NCBI GenBank assembly: GCA_013398295.1
Contig: VZSF01010130.1
Location: 290,308-354,307, forward strand
Length of the DNA: 64,000 nucleotides
DNA from: Chionis minor
Taxonomy: Eukaryota > Chordata > Aves > Charadriiformes > Chionididae
Reading direction: 5' to 3'
Shown here one piece after another: positions 29,552-41,365 of this stretch. Every line of letters starts with the position of its first letter. The stretch's first letter is position 1. Under the pieces are notes generated by a model. That model saw only the letters and a program-made list of their open reading frames with translations. It ran no database searches and was not told the origin of the DNA. The position numbers were made by a program, and so were the translations under genes.

Positions 29552-29688
29552 CTTTTATATTTGTCATGGCAGGAGGGTCTGCAGAGGCAGCACCCGCTAC
29601 TGAGCTGGCGGCGAGCCTGGGAGCTGCCCAGGGTCCAACTCCTGGTCCTTCTCCTGCCATCTTCTTGGAAGCTGATCTCTCTATATTT
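29552..29688 (-). other. GC-rich exon-like block in CDK19 intron 1 (unproven)
   Basis: This 137-base block is much richer in GC than the surrounding intron. On the minus strand it is bounded by an ACAG acceptor-like site (AG at 29690-29689) and a G|GTTTGT donor-like site (29551-29550). Two of three minus frames are open throughout, one of them reading MAGEGPGVGPWAAPR in its middle. The opposite strand also has a 46-codon frame (29566-29706, starting MAGGSAEAAP). I recognise none of these peptides. If spliced between exons 1 and 2 it would shift frame (137 is not a multiple of three) and meet TGA nine codons into the continuation. A non-coding or alternative first exon, or a retrocopied GC-rich mRNA leader, is equally possible. 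Confidence 0.3.
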
Positions 29689-32600
29689 CTGTCATTCCCT
29701 CCATAACAAGATGAAAAAGCACATAGTTGCTTTATAAAGGTGTTTTGAAACACACAGACTAACAACATTGCCTACATAGTTACTTGGAAAGAAAAAAAAA
29801 AAAAGTCTGTAATTTTATTTTAATAACCTCTGTTGCCCAAATTCAGGTAGTGAGCCAAAGAAAAATAACATAGCCATAGCGTGAGAGAAAACAGCCAGCT
29901 CGATTGTTTGTTTAAAGGTAAGCAGAAGCAGCAATAACTAGAAAGGTTTTATTCACATGAAGATTTCAGCTTTTGCAAGTGTAACATCTGCTGTGACGGC
30001 TACAGAACGAAGAACAGAGTGGCCTATTTTCTGCTTGACTCGTGCATCCCATTATTCCTCGCACACTCCTAACCAACCAACAGCAGCATCTCTTCAGCTT
30101 GCTGACTCGTCCAAACATCATCCTGCTGGTGAGCTGACATCCTGGTGAGGGAACCGAAATACTTCGTAGTGGCCTGGATCAATAGACTGTTCTTTCGCAA
30201 AGAGTAAAGGGAAATAATTCAGGCATATACAGCGAAGAAACAGAACTGCCAACCCTCGCGTCATCCCAAAAATTGCCATCCATGTGATAAGGAGATATAT
30301 GAAGTAAAACAACTAAGCACAACATCATGGCTTAAAGTGTGATCAAAGAGGCAGCAAGGAATGAAACAAGGGGAGGTAAGGCATGAAACTGAATCACACT
30401 TCCCTAACCGTGACTGGAAAAATTGCATTCTTTGTTTTACTGGACAAATGTGAACAAACATCCAAAAAAATGTTAGTGAAAGCCAACACGACGTTTTGAG
30501 GTAGTACACACACACAAAAATCATAACAAATTTTCCAGCTACATAGTTAAAAACTTAGCATTGACAACTGAACTGCAATCATGAGGCTTGTATCACGATT
30601 TCCCCCCCCTCAAAGCCACTGATCCAGTTTTTGTGTACACTGAAATAAACCATTAGACAGCTCATATAAAGACCTATTTTCTAGCTCTTCTGGACTACAA
30701 AGATATTAATGAAAGTTTTGTAAACCCAGGTGCCTAACTTAGCTAAATGCAGGTAAAACCTCTAGACCTCATCAGAGCACACAAACCCTGCTGAAGGAAA
30801 TGGAAGCTGCAGGTGCTCAGCGTCTTGAAAAATACGCTCATGCAGTACATGCAAATGTCACACCAACATTATTCAAATCTGACTGCCTATTTAAAAAAAA
30901 AATATCTTTTAGCTTTCATAGAAATCAATCAGCTCACTAGAAACATGCCCAAATGATACTGTAGTCTAGGCTGAAAAAGCCAAACTAAGCTGTTACTTCA
31001 TTGAAAAACTGCTTTTATGCCCAAGCCATTCAGGGAGATCTAAGCAATGCAACCACTTTTTTTACAAGCGTTTTACCGAACAGCTTGCCAAGCTCCGTAT
31101 AAACACATTTTACTATTTCATAAAGTTTATACGCCAAGTTTTTGAAACATGAAGTGACAGGCTCTCAGTGGAATTTCTGCAGAGCTACAAGGTTCTGATT
31201 GCCCTCAGCCTCCTGAGAGTGTAAATTGACTGTAAGAAGCAAGTAGCCAGAATCTTTTTTCTTTCATACAGGAATGCCTTGCAAATTTGAAATACTGATA
31301 CACTCGCTACGATCAGTCAGAGAAGAATTCCTTTATAAGAGGCTCAAAATGCCCCAGTGATCAGCATAATATAAATATGCATCACTGCTGAGTTCCTGGT
31401 GACAGCACTGGAAGAAGTTTCTCTCCGTCATTAAGGACCCCTTAAAGTTGAGAACTAGTGCTAAATATCCTCCACCCCACAGAGATATTTTAGCTGGATA
31501 TTTTCATAAGGAAATCACCTTATCTTAGTGATTTAGCTTGTTTGCTAAATTTTTGCCTAACTTGTTCATATCTTACTTTCACCCAAGATCCTAAAGTTCA
31601 CCCAAAAGCAACTGAGAGTGAACTCACCAATGCCATAAAAAGGAAAACTACAGAAAAAGGGAGAATAACCCAGTTTCCAAGCTTCATGAAGTAAAAACTC
31701 TGGGTATATAGTACTTCTGTGCCATATTATATTGCATTTCAATCTATCTGACTGCCCACTGAAACTTTGCACTTCCTTTTACTCGTTAGTTTTCTTATGG
31801 CTCAAGGTCTCCTTTTGATTATTTCCAGCTCTGATAAAGCTATCTTTTTAATCACGTTTATGATTGCTTTACTATCCATTTGCATTTATAATACTATTAC
31901 CAGCGTAGGGATTTTGAAGACATGTCCTTTATGGTGCTTTGTAGGATCAATGTAATTCTTGCAATGGCTTTCCATTGTCAATGATGGAAATGAAACAGAT
32001 AAATTAGAAAGAGTCGCCAAATTTAACTTTTTCATAAAACAGTAAACCTAAAGCTCTACCTCTTTTAAGTAGTTCTCACAAGCAGTAATTTTAGGATTAC
32101 TATATCAAAAAACAGCAAAAAAAATTTAACCAGCATTTTGGGTAGTTTTATTAACACTTCCTCTCACATACATATAAAATATAAATAAATTAAAACCTAA
32201 AAAAAAAGAAGAAAGCACACCTACTAAATACACAAATATTAGAAGAGCCCAGTGGCAGCTGTAATAACCCAGAAAAGCATTAACGTTTCCTTTTCAAGGT
32301 AGCTGTGCTCTAGGATTCTTAAGGTTGCAGAGAAAGCTAGTTGGAATCAGAGCTTATTTCCCAGAATCTAATCCTCCCCCTGAATTAGTGTGTTACCTCT
32401 CAGTTATTAATCACTTTGATATTACATCCTCTTAACTCAGAGTTTAAATTTTCAAGACACACACTAATGCAACTTGTTCCTACAGAAAAATCCCCAGATT
32501 TCTTGGACTTCTCTCTTAATCTCAAGCAGCCATGTTCCATTGACCACTTCCAGAACTGTATTTTAAAAAATTGCCATTTTTCCATCTTCAGTCTTTTTCA

Positions 32601-33583
32601 AAGTTTCAGTTGCCTGTAACGGCAGGCTATTACTCCTTGCCTTTATTCTGCTGGAAAGGTATTGCCTCCGATTTGTGAGTATATTTTAATCAAACTTTAC
32701 AGTACCCTTCAAACACTTCTACAAACGCAGCTCGTGTTTGTGCACTATTCACAGTGAAAAAGTGCTCAATGGCTCTTCTGGAAGAAGAGGGTCACGTTTG
32801 GAACCTGCACCTGCAGGAGAGCCTTACTTCGGCCTCAGGACTGCTCCTCTTCAAGGGCGGTACTTGCCAGCCAAGCAATCCCAAATGGCTCTCCGAGACC
32901 CCCATTGCTCCCGCCACCCCAGTACAGAGAAAACGACATCCACGGGACGCCGATGCCAGGGTGCCAGCTGCCTTTTCCCCATGGGAAAAAGAAGGAAGCC
33001 CTGCTCAGCCAGCATCCATGGGCGTAATGGTTACATGATCCTCTCCGGATCTAGCCAGCAGCCAGGTATCTGGGGACACGGATGGGGCTGGTGCTCCCGC
33101 ACGGGACACGGGAGGGATGGGGACACACCTGCGCCCGGCTGCCGACAGAAACTGCCAGCCCTGCCTGCACCGAGCCCCCGGGACACGCCGCCAAGCCAAA
33201 ATCCTGCCGGGGCTCCGCGCTCAGCCGGCGGTTGGGGCCAGACCGGGGACCGACACCCTCCCCGGGGCTTTCCCGGGTGGCACCGTCCCGGCCGGCCCAG
33301 CGCGGGGAGGGGGGCGGCCGGTAGCCAGGTGCTCCCTCGCCGCGCCTCAAACTCCGCTCGTTTCCCCATCAACCCCCTGCAAAAAGTTGTCGGAGCAGGA
33401 TGTCAAAAGCACGGACGCCGCCAACACAAAAGACGAAAGCGGTGACGTGCGACCCGGTACGGAAACCACGGGCGATCCCAACGGCACAGCCGGTTGACAC
33501 CGCACCCCCCTCCACCCCACACACACCCACCCCCCAGCCCGCCGCGGGGGCAGTGCGGGACGCGCCACCGGGGCCTCGGCCGC

Positions 33584-33738
33584 NNNNNNNNNNNNNNNNN
33601 NNNNNNNNNNNNNNNNNNNNNNNNNNNNNNNNNNNNNNNNNNNNNNNNNNNNNNNNNNNNNNNNNNNNNNNNNNNNNNNNNNNNNNNNNNNNNNNNNNNN
33701 NNNNNNNNNNNNNNNNNNNNNNNNNNNNNNNNNNNNNN
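33584..33738 (-). other. CDK19: Assembly gap (155 N), probable site of CDK19 exon 1
   Basis: 155 undetermined bases inside the CpG island. CDK19 coding exon 1 should encode about 43 residues (start codon through the glycine-rich ATP loop), near 129 bases, and must end with two bases of a glycine codon to match exon 2. I found no such sequence in the readable part of the island, and the gap is large enough to hold it. The minus-strand text entering the gap from the right (CCGCCAAAAAGCCCCGAACC and an ACAAAACAAAAACAAA stretch) looks like 5' leader sequence, which fits. This placement is inference. Confidence 0.65.
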
Positions 33739-33870
33739 AGGCGGGGGGGGCGGTTTGTTTTTGTTTTGGTTCGGGGCTTTTTGGCGGGGGGAGGGGGCGC
33801 GCTCCGCCGCCACCCGCTTCAACTGGGCTCCTGGCGGCGCGGCGCGGGGGATGCCGGGACTCGTAGTGCG
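33739..33870 (-). other. CDK19: Probable CDK19 5' leader and start-site region
   Basis: On the minus strand, between the ZNF143-type motifs and the gap, the sequence is GC-rich with an unusual A/C-rich tract (33752-33780) just before the gap and no ATG. Promoters with this motif class usually start transcription within about 100 bases of the motif, so the cap site is likely here. No initiator is decisive. Confidence 0.45.
33851..33867 (-). promoter_or_regulatory. ZNF143/THAP11-type motif, minus orientation
   Basis: Reverse complement reads ACTACGAGTCCCGGCAT, which fits the ACTACAANTCCCAGCATGC consensus bound by ZNF143 (Staf) and THAP11 with one change in the AAT core. It lies near the predicted CDK19 start site. 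Confidence 0.75.
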
Positions 33871-33920
33871 GCTGCGGGCGCCGGGCCCCGGCGCCGCGGG
33901 CGGGACGCGGCGGCGGCAGG

Positions 33921-33939
33921 ACTACAACTCCCGGCATGC
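33921..33939 (+). promoter_or_regulatory. ZNF143/THAP11-type motif, plus orientation
   Basis: Reads ACTACAACTCCCGGCATGC, an almost perfect match to the extended ZNF143/THAP11 consensus. It points opposite to the motif at 33851, with 53 bases between them. Such motifs mark active, often bidirectional, CpG-island promoters. Confidence 0.88.
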
Positions 33940-34263
33940 CCCGGGCCGGCAGCGGCGGCGCACTCCGCTCCCCGGAGACACCGAGCGTTTCAGCGGCCGC
34001 TGGGAACTTGCTGACTCTTCACATTGCGGGGAAGAGGCGGGAGCGCCGAGCGCAGCCGGGCTCGGCGCCTCTCGCTGGGAGGGAAAGAGCGAGGGAGGAC
34101 GGACAGACAGACGGACATCCCGTCCGATGCCCTGTCCCGCTCGGTGTCCCCGCCACCGCCTCTCGCTGCGGGTCGCGAGGCGCTGAATAGTGCGGCAACT
34201 TGTTTATCTCCTTCGCTGCCACTCAAGGTCCGGCCCCGCCTCCCTTGCTGGATGCTGCCCTCT

Positions 34264-34340
34264 GATTGGCTAGTGCCGACCCGCCCCCGCGGTGGCTCGG
34301 GTGGGACTTGGCAGCTGCACCGCCCCGCCCCGCCCGACGG
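34264..34340 (-). promoter_or_regulatory. Inverted CCAAT box with GC-box cluster
   Basis: GATTGGC at 34264-34270 is a CCAAT box (NF-Y) on the minus strand. GC boxes follow at 34281-34290 and as the CGCCCCGCCCCGCCC series at 34321-34335 (Sp/KLF). These sit about 400-600 bases upstream of the probable CDK19 start site, so they may serve a distal CDK19 start or a divergent transcript. Confidence 0.65.
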
Positions 34341-34683
34341 CGGCCGGAGCGGCGGCCGAACCGCTTCGGGCCCAGCGGCGCCCGGCGCGGCGGGTGGTTG
34401 GAGGCAGTGGCCGCAGCCCGGTGGCGTTGCGGCTCTGGGGCAGAGCCGCTGCTCGCCTGAAGGGTGGGCGCGGCCCTTGGGCCGCGTCCGGTGCCGGCAG
34501 CGCGGGCGCCGCGGCCCGCCCAAAGCAAAGGGCCAGTCAGCGGAGCGGGGGCCTGGTCCCCCTCCCGGGTGTGCCGGGCAGCGCTGCGGACCCGCGCCCG
34601 TTGGGGGCTGGACCGGGGCCGGGTGGGAGGAGCTGGAGCGGAAGGCTGGAGGCGGTGGAGGCGACCTGCCTGGCGTCGCCTTT

Positions 34684-35268
34684 CATAGAGTCACAGAATG
34701 GTTTGGGTTGGAAGGGACCTTAAAGGTCACCTACTTCCAACCCCCCTGCCATGGGCAAGGACACCTCCCATTGGACCTGGTTGCTCAAAGCCCCATCCAG
34801 CCTGGCCTTGAACACTTCCAGGGATGGGGCATCCACAACTTGTCTGGGCAACCTGTTCCAGTGTCTCACCACCTGCATAGCAACAAATTTATTCCTAATA
34901 TCTAATTTAAATGTACCCTCTTTCAGTTTAAAACCATTATCCCTTTTCCCATCGCTACACTCCCCAATAAAGAGTCCCTCTCCATCTTTCCTGTAGGCCC
35001 CCTTTAAGTACCAGAAGGCTACTATAAGGTCTCCCCAGAGCCTTCTCTTCTCCAGGCTGATCAACCCCAGCTCTCTCAGCCTGTCCTCATAGCAGAGGGG
35101 CTCCAGATCTCTGATTGTCTTCGTGGCCCTCCTCTGGACACGCTCCAACAGGTCCATGTCCTACTTATGTTGGGGTCTCCACAGCTGGATGCAGTACTTC
35201 ACGTGAGGCCTCACCAGAGCAGAGCAGAGGACTCCCTCAACCTGCTGGCCACGCTTCTTTTGCTATCG
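34684..35268 (-). mobile_element. CR1 LINE 3' end with open ORF2 C-terminus
   Basis: Starts catagagtcacagaatggtt (reverse of the CR1 tail). On the minus strand, 35157-34720 is open for 145 codons and carries the CR1 ORF2 C-terminal signatures LLERVQRRATK, RLRELGL, SLEKRRLWGDL and HWNRLPRQVV. It lacks the polymerase core, so it is dead by 5' truncation although the remaining frame is unbroken, which suggests a younger copy than the one at 9.8 kb. It sits directly against the right edge of the CDK19 CpG island, in the intergenic region. Confidence 0.93.
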
Positions 35269-38200
35269 CAGCAGTTCCATGTTGGAAACACAAATTCCCA
35301 GAGAGTGGCTAGATGCAGCCAAATGCTGCTAAATAAACTTATTTTTCATACTAAGGGCCACAGTGTGTGCATTCAAAAACTAACCCAGTCTTATCGCTGA
35401 GGCTTTCTGATTTGATAAAGCATAGAGATTTTTCGACAAACATGATGCCACCTACTTTCAGGTTCAGCTTTCAGGCTGAGCATTTTGAGGTCATAGAGAT
35501 ATTTAGGCCTTTTAAAATGATGTCTCAGTCCCTCTCATTCAGGGATTTCTTTGTGAAACACGTCACTCCACAAGCATATTTGCATTATGGACGCACCGCA
35601 CAGAGTTAACCAAATAGCAAGGTTATATCCTGTCATCCAAGCGAGTAATAATCCCCGCCTTGCGTACTCAACCTTAGTTTATAACAGTCAGCGGCAAGTG
35701 AATGAAGCAGAATGAAACCAGAGAAGGGAAGGGTAAAAACGGAGGCCATCCATATACAGAAACCATCTCGGTTCCTCACCTGCCCAGCCAGCATTAGTTA
35801 CCTAAATGGTAAGTTTTTCCACTACCTGACACGCACTGGATGGGAGGGGTAGGCGAGCTGATGAGAAGCTGTAGTTGCTGACAAAGCCAAGGGAGGGGTC
35901 GACTGCGCTATAAGGTAAGGTCCTATATGTGATTACTAGTGCATAGCTAAGTCATGAGGTCCATAACCAGAAGTTTGTTTCTCAGGCAATGGCAGAAGGA
36001 GTGTAACCATTTTGAAGTGATTATTTCTTCCAGAAGGCAATAGATGATTCAGAATTTCCCTCGCGCCAGGTAGCTAGCAACCGAAATTCTCAGAAAACTT
36101 CATCACTCCTGTACCGAAGTAGTATTTTCCAGAGAACTGGAAGTGCTTTTCTCTGCAGTTGCAGATACGGATCTTTCTGAACAAGGCCCGATCATGAGCT
36201 GGCAAATTTCCTGAACACGGGAGAGAGAGGACCGTTGATCTTTCGGTGCCAACACTAGAGACGTTTGCTAAAATTAGAGCTAACCATTTAAATTTTGCCG
36301 AGCGTTCACATCTTTGGTCATGTAGTAATCAAAGTCAACACTGAGAAGAAAGGGACATAGCCTTAAAAAGGCAAGCATGTAGCTGTAGAAGGTTATGCTA
36401 CCCAGATGTATTCATGCAGTCTTAAAGTCACCAGGAATAAGGACTACCTTGCTGTTGGTAACAATAAACTCTACAAGTAGTCCCCATTGCCCTCTTTGGC
36501 CAACAAAAATAGCTGTTACCGCCCATTTTCATCACTAAGGCTTTTTCTTCTCTACTCTCAATTCCACCATGTAACATGGTCTTTTACTATAATTCATTGT
36601 ATGTCTGCAGCCCCGGTGAGAGAGTGCTAACACACTCCCCGTTACGGAAGCCTGGCTAGGCTGGCATTTATAAACCAAGGCAGTTTAATTCCCCTCTGCC
36701 CTGTACTCTACCAAGCTCCCTTATGTTGCAAGCAGCCATTTTATCCCTTCTTCCGTAAACTGATTGTGCTTTGCCAGTAAATGTTTTGGCCCTCGCTGCT
36801 GCTACTGGGAGGCTGTCCGAGAGAAACCGCTCTAACAGCTGGAAGCCTTTTTAAAATTTCAAACCTACGTTTCCCCGTGACCAGCCTACATCCATCTTTT
36901 CTTCCTGTGCAAATACTGTCCTGAAGTAGCCTTTCCCGCTCTCCTGTGTGTAGCCCCTGCCAGAAGTATTTATAGACAGCAATCTCATCCCCACACAGCC
37001 TTTATTTTGCTGGACTAAGTAAGCCAAGCCATGCCCTCCTCATCCCCTTTGCGAGCCCTCACAGTGGCAGCTGGACTGGTATTATGCTGGTTATGGGAAA
37101 CGCAGAATGGGATCTGTGCCCTGGTTCCTTCTGTCATGACACAGCCCTGCTTCCAGTTTCTGAATCCTTACGTTGGCCACATAAAAGCCATTTAAAGCGC
37201 AGAATCAGCTAAGCCTCTCCAAGCGCAGGCCAGCTCACAGGCGGGTAAGAATGAGGCTACCTTCTCATCTGATGCAAAAGTTTTATCGATTTGTTGTTAA
37301 AAGATGGAAATGGGCACATCTGTCTCTTCCTGAGGTTGGAGCGCATGGCAGGAGTCCACTTCAGGTTCATAAAGATGGAGAAAATTGTTTATGTGGGCGC
37401 CCGCTGGCAGGCCTGCGGGAGAGCAGCTGCCTGGCGTGTCCTCTCCGGGTGGTTCCCAGAGAAGGAGCAGTAGCGGGCACCCATTGACAGGGCAGAGATG
37501 AATCTTGAGCAGCGGCAAACAGTACTGTGACATTTCCAGTGCTTTTTCATGTTAGTAGAATGCTTGTGATACAAGTAATACATATTTAATAGCTTTCACA
37601 TTTTTTAAAAAGTGTTTTATTAATTATATTATTCACTTCTATTAAGAAGAGAAATGACTGTAATATTTTTAATATGTAATGCCCTATCATTTGTTGGTTG
37701 TGCTGATGCAGAAAGTCTGAGCAGCCCCACCAAAGAAAACAGAAAATGACAGGCTTGCAGATTGCAGGCATGATTTTTTTTCAGCCTGGCAGACTAACTG
37801 AAGATGCCGGGTTGTCGCTTGTTAGAATCACCATTTCTTCCAAATCTCAAGTCACTGCAGTTAAATAGTGCCCGGGCTGTTGGGAGAGGAAAGGTGTTTC
37901 AAGTAAGACTGAAAGCTGAGGAATTGCATGTTCTCACCAGTTCTCTAACCAGTTCTCCATGACAGATAAGACAGGAATTTCTAATGTAAAAAGGGAAGAA
38001 TTTGGTTTTTAACACTTCAATGTCAAGAAAGTGACGCATGTAGACTATTTTTCTTTGCAAATTGCCTTGCGCATAAAATACACCGTTTTATTTTCTTTTC
38101 AGCTTGTCTTAACATCGTTCCTTGGCTTGGAAAGTTGTGTTTTCTGTCGTAGGCAATTTCTTAGTTTTCTCTTCATGTATTAGTGAGACCAAAAAATATG

Positions 38201-38754
38201 TGGTGGGTTTTTTAATTTTTCTAGGCCACATCTGGAAGTAGTTGTAACTTTTCTTAACTTACTCTCTTTGTAAGCTTTTACTTGTTAATCCAGTGGGAAA
38301 TTTTGGATTCTTAGGGATCAAGACAGCATTTTTCCAGTAGATCTTGAGTGGGGCATTAGTAAACATATATAAATAGCGTTTATTTATGTCAGTCACATTT
38401 AAGCTGATGTTGCTTCATTTAAGAGTGGAAGGATGCATTTCAGAAGTCTGAGGAATAAGAGTAGCAAAAATTCAGAAGGAATAGAGGTCTCATATGAACT
38501 GTATTATCATCTCTACAGAAGCAGAGGAAAACTAACGGTTCTATTAAAAGAAATAATAATGTAGAAATATACTTGGGATTCTTAGACATATTAGTGTGAG
38601 AGTGTGAAGAGCCTAATGAAAGTAGGACAGCATGCCAGAGGATTTCTAATAAGGATAGATTAGAAAGTCTTTAACCGGCTGTAAGATCATACAATATCAT
38701 TCCCAGTAGGACTCTGAATTTTGGAATCTTTTATGCCAATTAACTTCTAAACAC
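35269..38754. other. Intergenic, nothing identified
   Basis: Mixed-composition sequence upstream of CDK19 with short open frames only. Frames at 37251-37487 (plus) and 37297-37533 (minus) overlap one another and have no recognisable domain. I see no repeat family, RNA gene or promoter signature beyond ordinary AT-rich motifs. Confidence 0.6.
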
Positions 38755-38890
38755 CTGTAATAGAAGTATTAACCTTATTTTATAGGTTTAGAAAATGAAA
38801 TACATAACTAAGGAGCTCTATCAAGATTTTACAGTAAATTTAGAGAGTATGCTGGGAATGGAAGATGGGAGTCCTGACTTCTGCTCTCAT
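38755..38890 (-). repeat. Ancient MIR-like SINE relic
   Basis: The order of blocks 'attaaccttattttatagg', 'aaatgaaatacataactaagg' and later 'ctgggaatgga' and 'gggagtcctgacttctgctc' matches the layout of old amniote MIR/CORE-SINE copies read in reverse (the attttacag...gaaactgag...ggagtcctgactcc pattern). It is strongly diverged and identification is by pattern only. Confidence 0.5.
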
Positions 38891-40369
38891 AATTATTTGG
38901 CTAGCTCTGGGTTTTCTTTAATTCATTTTTATAGTATCATAATCCAACTAGTACTGAAATAGAAACCTTGTGCTGCTTTTCTTGAGTATAATCCAAGAAC
39001 CTGGTCTCAAAATAGGCCGTACTGCTTTTCACCATGTTTTTTTCCTGAGAAAAAGAAAACCCTCCCAAAATCGCAAAAGCTACTCCCTACCTTCTCTTTA
39101 TGAACTGGCAAGATTGAACAGGTGCCTGACAAAAACAAGGGAATCCGGCGTTCAGCAACTAAAACCCAGAGGGAGGCAACAAAGTAAAAGTGAAATAATT
39201 CTGCAGTGTATGTTGTGCCAGAGTTCATGAGTGTGCAACTACGATGCAACCCTATCGCTGATCAACTAGTGTAACCACGTGTGTATCTTCTTAGCGTATC
39301 CACGTACTCCCTGTGAGTTGTGAAGCAGAATGCTTGAGCATATTTCATTTGGGGTACAGCATGCAGTACAGCGGGCTTGCTTCAGTTTGTCAGAAAAATA
39401 ACAGGAAGCCAGAAGATACTATTAACTAATGCCACTGCGTTCACGTGTGAGAGTCAGCATGGCAGCTGGTTCAGAGGGCCAGCCAACACCTCCAAAGCAC
39501 AGATCTGGAGAAAACCTTGAATTCTAAAAAGCTAGAAGTTGCCCATAATTATGGAGAAAGCATACACTCTAATTCTGAATACAGCAGCCCAAAATTTCAT
39601 ACTATGGAGCTGCGCAGTCGGTGTAACTGAGTTTCCTTGGCTTTGTTGGTATACATGGTTTCAGTCTGCCTGCATTGCTGGCATCCTCATTCCAGCACCA
39701 CCATATTCCACCTATTCTGTTTCCTTGATGGTCGTTAAAGTTTTCAGAAGCTAAACTAATTCTAAACTTCCCTGCAGAATCCACTGATCTTTTTCCGTGA
39801 ACTGGAAAAGACAGTAGCATGTGATGAAAAAGGAAAGGTATTTCTTTAATTAATTATCCTTGAAGTGTATAAAGGAGAGTACAGCAAAAGCACACCATCT
39901 GACAGCTTTCTGAAGTTAAATCTGTTCCCACAGAAGAAGCAGAACTGTGCTAAACAGATAACCTGAACCGTATCAAGTTCTGCTCTTATATTTTCAACTT
40001 GTTTTCCATTGGATGTAATAAGTTTATGCCACTGTACTGGCAGAATCCTTTGTAAGGTCAAGTTATGGCAATAGAACCGTATTTCATGACAAGTCTATAC
40101 AACATATATAATTTATGTATATATAACTATTATACTTTAGTGTTGCTCTGAGCCATATAGATTGTGGTAGCCTATTACAAGTGTTTTCAACAGCAAATGT
40201 TAAAAAGGGCTTTCATAAATCATTTTTGGATAGGAGATGTAAGACAAGAAATAATAAACTTCAGTTGTACCAAGTGAAATTTATATATAGGAAAACCTTT
40301 CAGTAATAAAAGCAGTTACATACTGAATTTGTCTGAAGATACTGTGTAATCAATAGACTAAAATTAAAA
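38891..40369. other. Intergenic, nothing identified
   Basis: Short open frames (for example 38970-39230 plus and 39602-39820 minus) show no domain, and overlapping frames on the opposite strand are equally long. A TA-rich stretch lies at 40100-40135. Confidence 0.55.
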
Positions 40370-40535
40370 TCATTAGATATTTTTAAGAAAAGGTTAGATA
40401 AATCTCTGTCATAAATCTTGTAGCTAAGGTAGCATTAACATGATGTGACTATGAGTGTAGTCAGAAATTAATTTTCTTGTTTTTCTTTCCAGCCCTATTC
40501 TTCTATGACTCTGATATTCTATGATGAATAGAATC
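40370..40535 (+). repeat. Old CR1 3' end fragment
   Basis: Has the CR1 ORF2/3' UTR pattern 'agaaaaggttagataaatc' followed by a degenerate tail 'tattcttctatgactctgat' and 'attctatgatg', which corresponds to the CR1 terminal repeat on the plus strand. No coding potential. Confidence 0.6.
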
Positions 40536-41269
40536 CTTCTATGATGACCTAAGAAGGAGCCTCATCTCATGGACTAATGAGTTAAAAGGCAAAAAGCAAA
40601 AGACAGAAGTGAACCACGAGTTTTCATGGCAGAAGGGTTATCCCACAACGATTTGTACTTAAAGCTGTTCACAGTTCATAAGTGAACAGGGAAAAGGAAT
40701 GAGTGATGATGTGACAACATTTGAAGAACATATCTAATAATTCAGATCTAAAGCTGATTGAAAAGTACTGCAGGAGGCTCCCAGGACACTGTGTGAGTAG
40801 TGGTAGTTGAAAAGCAGTGTTCCAAAGTGAAGCGTAACTCACACGGGGGAAAAACATGCAGACGTGATGATGGATTCTAAAAGCTAGTATCAGTCAGGAA
40901 AATGTCTTGAAGTCACTGCGAGTAGTTCTCTGAACAGAAATTCAGTGCTCAGAAGCAGTTAATAGGACAAGAAAGGTAAACTTTTTTTTAGGAAAAGGAT
41001 GAGAAGACAAAACATAAACAACATTTACAGTACTGCATGTAACTGTGGTGCACAACTTGCATATTGCTTTCCGTTCTAGCTACCCCATCTTAAAACCCAT
41101 ATAGGAGGATTATGATAACATTCAGGCTTGGGTAACCAAAACTCAGAAATATGAAATGGCAAAATGATGGGATGCAAATACATTAGCAGCTGTTAAACAC
41201 AAAATACTGCCTCTGTTTTAGCAAGTCTGCAGGATTCAGACTACTGGAAGCTGGGAAGGCGTACAGAAG

Positions 41270-41365
41270 GGATTCTTGCTATCTGCCTGCCCTTTTCATA
41301 TACTCTTTCATCGTGTGCTAGATGGGCTTCTGGTCTGATCTACTACAGCCATTCTTATGATCCCA
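41270..41365 (+). repeat. Old CR1/L3-like 3' fragment
   Basis: 'gctagatgggcttctggtct' followed by 'gatctactacagccattctt' matches a 3' motif of old CR1/L3-type LINEs common in reptiles and birds (gatgggcc..tggtctgatc..cattcttatg). Diverged, limits approximate. Confidence 0.5.

Larger units (their letters stand above)
32900..34680. promoter_or_regulatory. CDK19: CpG island, CDK19 promoter
   Basis: CpG dinucleotides and G+C rise sharply here compared with both flanks, and the region lies upstream of CDK19 exon 2 on the minus strand, with no competing island until AMD1 at 63.2 kb. It holds the N run at 33584-33738, ZNF143/THAP11-type motifs at 33851 and 33921, an inverted CCAAT box at 34264 and clustered GC boxes at 34281-34340. 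No TATA box is evident, as expected for a housekeeping-type promoter. The many open frames here on both strands come from GC bias and the N run, not from genes. The limits are visual. Confidence 0.8.

Noticed and set aside
32738..34905. Several long open frames across the CDK19 CpG island, on both strands
   Set aside because: They overlap on both strands, run through the N gap, and consist of Pro/Arg/Gly/Ala-rich sequence expected from GC bias.
34720..35157. 145-codon minus-strand open frame taken as a gene
   Set aside because: It is the C-terminal end of CR1 ORF2, a transposon remnant lacking its polymerase core.
37251..37533. Overlapping 60-78 codon frames, possible exon
   Set aside because: No recognisable residues, frames open on both strands, and no known gene between CDK19 and AMD1 in human.
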